Shown: one piece after another, positions 56,159 through 64,000 of the stretch | Layout of the letters: every line of letters begins with the position of its first letter | Position numbering within the stretch: the stretch's first letter is position 1 | Assembly: GCA_038502445.1 (NCBI GenBank) | Contig: JAHLJS010000008.1 | Coordinates: 59,841,567-59,905,566, forward strand | Length of the DNA stretch: 64,000 nt | Source: Eremochloa ophiuroides | Lineage: Eukaryota; Streptophyta; Magnoliopsida; Poales; Poaceae | Reading direction: 5' to 3' | The notes under the pieces: model-generated | What the model saw: the letters and a program-made list of their open reading frames with translations, nothing else | Told to the model about the DNA's origin: nothing | Database searches by the model: none | Position numbers and translations under genes: made by a program

Positions 56159-57138
56159 CTCCCACCGCACCCTCGGGCGCAAGCTGTCCGGTTCACCTGA
56201 GGTCAGGCTGACGTCAGCAGAGCAACCTTACTGCCTAAGGGACCTCTCTGACCACTTTACAGGCACGGTCCCATCAAATGGGCACCGCGAGACGACGACA
56301 CCCCGCACGTGCACGTCCGCCGTACCAACTGCCATGCCTATCCTAGAGACCGATTTGACGGTCCCACTCTTTCCACTCCGCCACAAGGACAGTCAACCTG
56401 GATGACACCCCTTGCTGACAGAGAGATTCTCCAACTACGACAGCGACAGCTCCTGCCCTGGCGCATGAGCCGCACAGGGACCGGAAGAAGTGACGGCCGT
56501 CCTGCCGACCCGGGGGTATGGGCAGTGTTGCAACAGGACCGTTCGCCCCTCGGGAGAGTACCATGCGTGGGAGGAAAACGCGCTCGAGGGAGGACGCCCC
56601 TAATGCTCTGTCCCGTCACGCTCTCGACGGCAAGGGAGGCTCCCGAGCTGTCACACCCCAAAATTTCTATTTTGGGATGTGACTAGAAAACATTAAAAAC
56701 AAAACAAAAGATTTTTACCCTTTTTTGAAAATACCAACTTAGCTTAAGTTATTTACAATTTAGATATTAAAAATGTGAGTTTCCAAAATTTTTGGAACTG
56801 AATTTAATGGTTTGTTTCATTCATGCCTTTGCATAGTGTTTTGTATGAAAAATGATTTTTAAATGTTTTCAAATGCGCATAGGGTTTTATTGGAATAAAA
56901 TATCCTAAGATCTTTGATAAGTTTCCATCTATAATTAAATACTTGGAACAATATACCTTGATCCTTGTTCTAAAAATCCTTGATGGATCTCCAAACATTC
57001 ATCTTGCTGAACACCCAAGCTCATGTTTTCAAAATCCCTAACTTTTCATATCCTAACTTGTTCTCTCTTTTATCCTTTCTTCCTTATATTTGAGCTTCCA
57101 ATCCTCTTTGACTGAGTCTTATCCAAATCTCAAAACAT

Positions 57139-58200
57139 ATGCTTAATGATCAATCATTGTATCCCATTCCTCTCATGCAACTCTACCATCACTTTGTTCA
57201 AGTCAAAACAATCACATGTTGTGTACCCATGTTAATCTCAATTTCAACTTTCTTCACCTTCCCTGACCTTTGGGCAACATACACATGGACTCTTTCTCCT
57301 CCACTCATTCTCCTCTTGATCAAAGGCAAACATATTTTTGAACCATCCTTGAAAACCATATGGTCTTGGTCTCACCGTTTTGGAACGCTAAATTTTCCGA
57401 AAAGCCTTATCGTGTCGCTGGGAATTTTACGGGCTGAGCTCAACACCATCATTCCATATTGTATTCTTATTTTTATACAAGCACCTAGTCTATCACATTA
57501 GTAAAACATGTTCCCCATCTCTCTTTCTTTTGCTAATGGGTCAACCCAACTCATTTCGTCCTCCGACATCGCTCCGAGCCGAATCGGGTACAAAGTTTGA
57601 GTTATCTCTCGCCGCGGATCAAAACCCAACCATCCTCCTTTCATTTGTGGGTCAACACCAAGCCCAACCAGCCCTCTAGGACTTCCTCTCACCTCTCCCA
57701 CGTCAACCCCTGGTTCCCTCTCCTATTTTGGACAAAAATATCAACCAAGGCATGGAAATATCAAGACAAGACCCTTTGCCTTCCAACCCTTTGGTCTCCC
57801 ACCCTTTCCCCTTCAAGTATAACTCCCCCACAGCCCCCTCACGCCTCCCCCTTCAGTTCCCACGTCAAGAACAGAGGGGAGATGCCCCTACTCTTCCTCA
57901 TTCTCCCCCATGGCTGCCCCAACCAATCCCCAATTTTTCTCTCCATCCCGTCCATGGAAACGAAGTGTTTCGGCGATTGCAACCCATCTTGCCACCTTGA
58001 TTCCCTTTTCAAGCACCCAACAAGGATTTGGAGGACATCATCATCACCCTACCTGCTGTTCAAGTCGTGGTGATGGCCTCTACCACTATGGATGTCGCCC
58101 CGATCAACCGCATCGCGAGAAGGATACGCCGTTGAACCGCGTTGTCATCACCGGCCGTCGTTGATGTGATTCCCCGCTCCACCCCACCAATCCCCATGGT
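57139..58200 (+). other. Pyrimidine-rich part of the TGTCACACC insert, no gene
   Basis: A C/T-rich strand with few stops gives an open frame at 57597-58073 (Ser/Pro-rich text). Composition alone explains it. The stretch is in the position of the promoter/leader of this LTR type. Confidence 0.5.
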
Positions 58201-58266
58201 GAGAACCCTAAATCATCTCTCCCAACATGTTCTCATATTGTCCTATGAATATAAAGTACCTTTGAT

Positions 58267-59400
58267 GAGATATGGTTGATCCCCGTTGAATTTTACCCGG
58301 TGTATGTGTTGCTGTCCTGGCGGCCAGCAGCGCTGCTGTTTGTAGAAACGGCGTTCCTCGCTGTTCCTTTGATCAAATCATCAAACCCTTTGGTGGAATT
58401 GTATTTTATATCCTTGAACACGTCCCTGTAAAATGGTTTCCTCATAGGAGTTGAGAAACCTGAGATATGGTCATCACCGTGCCACTGTCCCTGCTGTCTG
58501 GACAGATTGGCATCTCTAAGTGGTTTTGGCGTTCCCCGCTAATCCTCTGTTCAAATCACCAATCCCTTTAATAAACTTGTTCATTGCATCCCTACACATG
58601 ATCCCACAAATTGGTTTGGTTATACAATTCATGATGGCCGAGATATCGGCACCAACATGCCTTGCACCCCTGCTGTCCAAACAGCAGACACACTGTTTTT
58701 GGCAGTGGCGTTCCCGTTGATCCATTGAAGAAAATGATGCATACTTTGGATAGAATATCTTTCATATAGTTGCACATGCCTCTGCAAATTTTCATGTCTA
58801 TAGGATCCATGATGAAGGAGATATAATCTTTTGTGTGCCCGCTGTCCTGCTGCCCTGCAGCCGCGCTGATGCCGGTTGGCATGCGTGTTCCCGATGGTTC
58901 ATCGCTCCGGTGATCAAGCCCTTCAACCAAAATGTGTTTCATATCATGGCACATGCCTACAAAATTGGTTTGCTCATACATGCTATCATGGCCGAGATAT
59001 GAAGGTTTCACTAACTGCTACTCTTGCTGTCCTGAAACAGCCATGTAACATGTTTTGCAATTGCATTCTCCTACTGACCGACCATCAAAACATCATGCTA
59101 TTTTACTATAACATACTTCATACTTTCCATTACATTTCCACAAAATATATCACCAATTAGTGCTACAAATACCATGCCTATGATGATCGAAACCCTCGCT
59201 TGTCCGCCTACATATATGTCTCACATGCACTAGTCGCTACAACTACATCCCCCGTTGATCATGTGTCAATATGCACTAGTTGATCATGGAGTGTCATCAT
59301 ACATATACCTACACGCATCCCTGCAAGTTGGCTTGATCATATGAATAATGACACTTGAGTTATAAGCATCACCATGTTGCTGCTGTCCTACTATGCCAAC
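58267..59400 (+). repeat. Degenerate tandem repeat, period about 178 bp, within the TGTCACACC insert
   Basis: The pair of landmarks GAGATAT and, about 35 bp later, CTGCTGTCC or a close variant occurs at about 58267, 58462, 58640, 58818 and 58994. It returns in diverged form (CTTGAGTTAT, then GCTGCTGTCCTAC) at 59356. The successive distances are 195, 178, 178, 176 and 362 (about 2 x 181) bp. Between them GGCGTTCC, a TTGATC-type block, TTTCATA and CACATGCC recur in the same order. No coding frame runs through the repeats. Confidence 0.8.
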
Positions 59401-62024
59401 AGCCACGCAGTGCCACCTCGAAATTTCGTTCTCTGTCAAACCAATGGTTGAAACATCATATACTTTTGACACAATATGTTCCATGCTGTTCCTTACAACC
59501 CCAAGTAGTTGATCACTACTTGTATTTGCTATATAACCATGCAATCTATCATATTTACCGCTGTCCACCACCGGTTACGCTCAACCTATGCACAAATCGC
59601 CATAGTCTTGTTTTCCTTTGATCTAGCATCCACCTCAGTGCATTTGTTGGTCATGATATGTTTCAAAGTAACCTATCCACTTATCCAAAATAATTTCCCA
59701 CATATCACTAAGGAATATTTTGGAACACAAGCCATTTGTGTAACCCCTCTTCCCATCCTAGCTATCCCAACCACCACTATATTTGTCATGTGATCTTCTA
59801 TAACCAAAGATAAATCTTGTTATCAATGTCATATCATGTTATCCATTATTCAATCTATGTCCCCCAATGGTGCCTATTAGCCTACTACCAACTAGCAAAT
59901 TTGTTTCGTCCTAGGTGCATCTCTGATTGACATGCCCTCTTCATGTGACATGCCCTTACACGTTGCATGCATATTCTCTATATTTTGGTCATCATTTAAA
60001 TCATACAGGCAGAACCATGAGCTATATTTTAGTTAATCCTATCAAACCACATCACTCCACCATGATCTTGTGACCACTAAACATATTTCTCCTTTTCAAA
60101 TCGTGTTTTATCAAGTCTCATAAACTACATCCTCACCACAAATAAACGTCTATCCTTACTATCCACCTTGATATGTCACTCCAGCTTAGTGATGGAAACA
60201 TCATATCACTAATTATCATATATTCCTAGGAGAATGCCACATGATGTATATCAATTCAATATTATTCTCCAATGCTGTCTATTCCAGTTTCTCTACCACA
60301 CACCATAATACATATACAATCCTTTTTGTTATGTTAGATATGTTCTAGTCCAAATTCCAACTTAGTCATCTAATCCAAACCTTGCCACAAATACTTCAAC
60401 TCTCGCATCTTTTAATTTTGGTTCTTGTTTTGTTTAGTTTTCGCGCTCACACGATTATAGAACAAGCCATATGTTTTCAAAACCTTTTTATTTTTATAAT
60501 GCTTGGTGTATTGTTTCTAGGTTTGAATGTGAAGCTTGTGTTGGTTGTTGCGATCGATAGAAAAGAAGCTATACGAGGAATATACAGAAGAGAAGTCGGA
60601 AGGTTTGGATAGCAAGCATTTGGAGGCAAGTATAACCTATGGTTTTCCTTGTTACCTAGCAACTATTAAACAATACATTCATATGCATGTGTCTAATCTT
60701 GTAAACCCTAGCTATATATATATACCCGAGTAGGTTTATTGATCAATCACCTTGTTACCTATGGGGGGTTTTATGCATATTAGAGTTACTAGCTGCTATG
60801 CTCAACAATGCTATTATGGAATCTTGACTTAAGAATTATAAAATGTTGGATAAAATATGTTTTTATCAACAAAGCTCGAAGGACACTGGAGTATGGGTTT
60901 TTTTTTTTTTACTCTTGTTGCCCTCTGTCAGGACTTCCATTGAAAGTTGACCTCCCAGGAAACCCGTACATCCACGAGAATCAATGGGCTCTGATCTTAG
61001 CCAAGTAACTAGATTTTTCTCTATCTTGTTAGTGGTTACCGAAAGGCGCAAGAGGGGGAGCCTGGGTTTTAGAATGGGTTCCGAGCCTGTCAAGATGTGT
61101 GCTGGGCTGCGGTCACATGGTGTGCCATTCTTGAAGGGGGCCTCCATTCGCCTTGCTGCTTGAAACCTCGCGGCTACTAACTTGTTAGGGTGACTAGTGA
61201 AAAGCTTTGCAGTGTTACCCTGCTCACTCACCTCGGCAGTGTTATGGGGTCGACGGGCCCCGAGCATATGGGTATACACGACTCGGGGTTAAAGCTGTAC
61301 AAATTCTGCAGAATTCTTCCAATCTGATATATCAGCCGTGCTCACGGTCACGAGCAGCCTGGAATCCTTTTTGTATCAGTTGATACCTGTGGAAGTGTTG
61401 ATGGATTTTGTTAAAAGAAGATGCTCAGAGATAAACTTGTTTTACTTGGGAGATGGGTTATTCATTAAAATAGTAAAGTAGACTTTAAATAAAACCTGAC
61501 CAACTAAAAGCTACTGCTGTAAGCCTGTGTCAACCTTTTGAGCCTTGCATCCCCCATAATTATACTTGCTGAGCATGGTGAGCTGACACTTGTGGTTGTC
61601 ACCAATAAAAATCCCGGATGGGTACCAGATGGTGGTTCAAGTAAGGTGCTTTCATGAGCTATTCCAAAAGTACTAGGTGAGTGCTCCCCCAGTCAACCGT
61701 CCCTGTGGAGTATGGTGACCCGAAGATAGAAGACGAAGAATAGTTTCCGCTGTGCTATGAAATATTTGTAAGTCTTAATGTAAATATGTTTCGCTATGTA
61801 ATAAAGCATTGCTTATGATATTTCCCTCTCTCAAAATAGCTTGTAAACCCCTACTACAAGCACCTTGGTGCAAGGCAACACGACCCCTCTCGCACTAGAC
61901 GTAGGGCCTTCTTTGCCCGAACCAGTATAAACCCCCGTGTTCCCCCTTGCACACCATCCGAAACCTCAACCGCGAAACACTAGTTACTAGCCGGTGTTAG
62001 CAGCCGCTAATCCTAGCACCGACA

Positions 62025-62042
62025 GTTGGCGTGCCAGGTAGG
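62025..62042 (+). other. Primer binding site region of the Ty3/gypsy element
   Basis: GTTGGCGTGCCAGGTAGG directly behind the LTR end CACCGACA. The form TTGGCGCGCCAGGTAGG is usual for this group of grass gypsy elements, so one base differs. I do not assign the tRNA with certainty. Confidence 0.7.
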
Positions 62043-62070
62043 AGCTTTTGTGTGTTGATCCAGGTTTCGG

Positions 62071-63885
62071 ATGGCTGTCAGCTTCCTCACGCTTCGTGCT
62101 GGCGCGGTGCTCCGGTTCGAGAGCCTTGAGTTCGTGGCCATTGGCCACGGTCTCGAGATGAACCTGCGCCCAACCGAGCCCCGCATCATCATCGTCCCGA
62201 CCCCTGCCCAGCAGGTGGCCGCGGAGGGGACCCTAGCGATACCTCCACCCGCTTCGGGGGCTGGAGGGAACGCCACGCGTCGCTCCCGCCGACCCCGGAG
62301 GGGGAGACGCAACCACGCCAACCCGCCATCGGAGGCGGGAAGCGCGGCCGACCAGGTGTCCCCAGCAGGGAACACCACCTCTGCGCCTACTGTTGCTGCG
62401 CCAATACCGCCGACAGCAGCGGTCGCTCGAGTGCCCGCTGCCTAGCATCCGGACGGGGGCGCAACGACGGCGCCACCAAAGATCTCCCTCCGTCCCCATT
62501 GGGAAAGGACGGAGACGCTGTCACCAACTCCTTTTGGGGTCCGCAATGCCGTGGACGCTCACTCCCACGCCCTCCGTCAGCTGCTGCACGACCTGGTGGC
62601 AACACCCGTCCACCGCCTCGAGCGCGTGGACGACCTCATGGGCGGGCACGTCGTCTCCCCGCCGTCCTTCCCTGGGAGTACTCCTAGTACCTATGACGGC
62701 AGGGAGATAGATTCCATGGTCGGCCTCACCCCGCCCGAGTACTCGGAAGGATGGGACCACTACGGGTGGGTCTCACCGTCCCGGTGGGATTTAGGCAGTA
62801 GCGACGACGACGAGTTCTGGGCGAACTTGGACTTCTCTACGTACCACGATGATTCGTGGTGCAATGCCCCGAGCATCATCAGCGACTCCGACCAGTCCTA
62901 CATCGACCCCTCCCGGGAGTGTTATCACTTGGTGCAGCCCGAGGAGGGTCTGGTGGAGGACGTCCACTCGGGGGACGACGCGGGAGACGCCCCGACGCTG
63001 GAGCCTCAGCTCCAGCAGTATACTCCACTGACTCCACGGCCCTCGCAATCCGCCCCCCCACGGAACATGGGGGCTGGGACTTCCCGTCCCGCTCACCGGT
63101 CCTTGGAGCTAGAACAGCTCCGGGAACTGGAAGCACGGATGGATGAGGACCGTCTGCGTCTCACCCAACTACGCACCGCGTTGGATCGCGAGGAGGTGCG
63201 GGGAGATGGCGGAGCTGCTCGACTCCGGGCCCGCGACGTCCAAGCTCGCATCATCGCCGATGATGGGGCCGGGACACCCGGAGCTGCACCCCGAGCTAGC
63301 CTGGAAGCTCACGGATGGCAGCAATGCTTCTCTGGAGCATGTCCGAGCCTTCCACCACGGAGGCACGGCGACTCTGGGACCAGCTCAAGGACCTCCTGGA
63401 GGACGCGGCCGTCCTCCAAGCAGAAAGCTCGGCGTCGCGACACCGCGGCGCCGAGGATTACCAACATGGCGGCCCAGCGCGCCATGAGCGAGTGGCCTCG
63501 GTGCATCCTGAGGTCCCAAGAGCCCCGTCAGTTTACCAGCGGCTTGGCAAGGACGTCGACGTCCCTGCCATCCTGTAGGCCCGCGGTCGGCGAAAGACTG
63601 ATGGGGCCACACGAGGCTTCAATGTCCATCGGGGCGGGCGCTACGACTCCGATGAGGACCGCGCGCCCTGACCCGAGCCTCCGGGTCCCCACGTTTTCAG
63701 CGAGGCCATCCGGAGGGCCAAGTTTCCGCCCCGGTTCTGACAGCCGGCCAACATCGCCAAGTACTTGGGGGAACATACCCCGAGCTTTTGCTGGCGGATT
63801 ATCGTCTCGCGTGCCAACTGGGCGGCGTGCGGGATGATCTCATCATCATCCACAATCTCCCCTTGTTCCTGGCTGACTTTGCAAG
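62071..63885 (+). pseudogene. Ty3/gypsy gag, broken
   Basis: It starts MAVSFLTLRAGAVLRFESLE behind the PBS. An Arg/Pro-rich segment, an acidic segment (SSDDDEFWANLDFS) and a coiled-coil stretch (LEQLRELEARMDEDRLRLTQ) follow. Then come LLEDAAVLQAESSASRHRG and the gag core (FSEAIRRAKFP, IAKYLGEHTP, LLADYRLACQLGG, HNLPLFLAD). These are the usual landmarks of gag in grass Tat-type gypsy elements; in an intact element gag would assemble the particle. Breaks: TAG 62443-62445, frameshifts at about 63250-63310 and near 63783, TAG 63576-63578 and TGA near 63738. The core ends abruptly after PLFLAD at about 63880. Confidence 0.82.
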
Positions 63886-64000
63886 CTGGTGCAGCTATTA
63901 GAGGAAAAGTTCGAAGGCCTCGAGCTCAACCATGTCGCGCACAGGCGCAACGAGGAGGCCAACGAACTGGCAAAACTCACGTCCGAAAGGGCTACCGGTC
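63884..64000 (+). pseudogene. RNase H C-terminal remnant fused behind gag
   Basis: In a new frame the sequence reads KLVQLLEEKFEGLELNHVAH and then RRNEEANELAKLTSERATG. This is the end of the plant gypsy RNase H domain (usual form LE-K-F-GLEL-HV-R-N-ADELAK). In an intact element, protease and reverse transcriptase separate it from gag by more than 2 kb. Here it follows the gag core directly, which shows a large internal deletion. It runs off the window. Confidence 0.78.

Larger units (their letters stand above)
56649..61815 (+). mobile_element. Long LTR-like insert starting TGTCACACCCC, right end lost
   Basis: It starts TGTCACACCCCAAAAT, which folds back on ATTTTGGGATGTGAC. The body contains blocks known from very long LTRs of grass Ty3/gypsy elements: GTTGCGATCGATAGAAAAG (60547), TTGTTACCTAGCAACTATTA (60649), CTTGACTTAAGAATTATAAA (60823), GGTATACACGACTCGGGGTT (61270), TGATATATCAGCCGTGCTCA (61325), then AATAAAG near 61800. 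The expected GTGACA end is missing. Sequence passes straight into the gypsy LTR (TTTCCCTCTCTC, about 61815), and no target copy of CGAGC (56644-56648) is found there. A deletion has therefore removed the right end. It is either a solo LTR or part of a longer element. Confidence 0.75.
47938..64000 (+). mobile_element. Ty3/gypsy element, interrupted 5' LTR plus gag/RNase H remnant
   Basis: The 5' LTR begins TGTCGGGTACCAAAG at 47938 and ends CTAGCACCGACA at 62024. Its own sequence is only 47938-48384, 56164-56648 and about 61816-62024. The gaps are a complete LTR element and a long LTR-like insert. The PBS region GTTGGCGTGCCAGGTAGG follows at 62025-62042, then gag. It is the same LTR family as the solo LTR 23071-25033. 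The last 200 bp of both share GCAAGGCAACACGAC-type, CCTACTACAAGCACC and CACTAG/CCGGTGTTAGC motifs. Compared with the solo LTR it lacks about 430 bp including the TATA box, next to the second insertion. The left target copy would be GAAAC (47933-47937); the right end is outside the window. Confidence 0.88.

Noticed and set aside
57597..58164. 158-codon open frame in the TGTCACACC insert
   Set aside because: Ser/Pro-rich text from a pyrimidine-rich strand, overlapping frames, no motif; it lies in the leader position of a known LTR type.
61240..61350. CGAGC at 61255 or 61343 as the right target copy of the TGTCACACC insert
   Set aside because: Sequence on both sides of these sites (GTATACACGACTCGGGG, ATATCAGCCGTGC) belongs to the same LTR family and continues to about 61800, so the insert does not end there.

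Overview
This is nuclear DNA of a flowering plant, almost certainly a grass and probably a panicoid one. The grounds are: spliced genes with GT-AG introns, a tandem pair of DUF1618 genes (a family expanded in grasses), Stowaway MITEs with CTCCCTCC-type ends, a tRNA-derived SINE of grass type, an RTE-clade LINE with a (TTG)n tail, and deeply nested LTR retrotransposons. No organellar or bacterial features were seen. The only gene whose reading frame is intact throughout is a SelT-like thioredoxin-fold gene (12137-18982).

Layout. 0.5-2.9 kb: a decayed FAR1/FHY3-related (MULE-derived) gene on the minus strand. 3.8-11.8 kb: small DNA transposons with readable boundaries, namely an internally deleted hAT (8-bp TSD TGCTCCGC), a CACTA derivative (3-bp TSD TAA) carrying a tRNA-like insert, Stowaway and other MITEs, and an 877-bp long-arm foldback flanked by a perfect 13-bp repeat. 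12.1-19.0 kb: the SelT-like gene, whose second intron holds a 5'-truncated RTE LINE with an 11-bp TSD. 19.0-23.0 kb: mostly intergenic, with one possible unidentified minus-strand transcription unit. 23.07-25.03 kb: a solo LTR with TSD GCGGT. 25-29 kb: a CACTA-like fragment, a MITE and a second foldback. 29.1-39.8 kb: two DUF1618 gene copies with the same exon structure, both broken, plus duplicated 3' flanks and a SINE nested in a MITE. 41.5-41.95 kb: two in-phase exons of an unidentified gene, immediately followed by transposons.

42.2-64.0 kb is a stack of LTR retrotransposons. An element encoding an ATHILA ORF1-like protein (minus strand) is cut by an LTR starting TGTAATACC. That LTR is cut by a Ty3/gypsy element whose 5' LTR belongs to the same family as the solo LTR at 23-25 kb. 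This 5' LTR was itself split by a complete non-autonomous LTR element (48385-56158, TSD CTCCC) and by a long LTR-like insert starting TGTCACACC (56649 to about 61815). The gypsy interior (62.0-64.0 kb) keeps a damaged gag that joins directly to the C-terminal end of RNase H, so protease and most of pol are missing.

I found no clear new functional system. The observations most worth following up are the long-arm foldback with its unusual 13-bp TSD, tRNA-like sequences inside CACTA-type elements, the 178-bp tandem period inside an LTR, hairpins at LTR termini, the internal architecture of the non-autonomous LTR element, and the matching broken DUF1618 duplicates. All boundaries were read by eye. 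Identities and ages are estimates.
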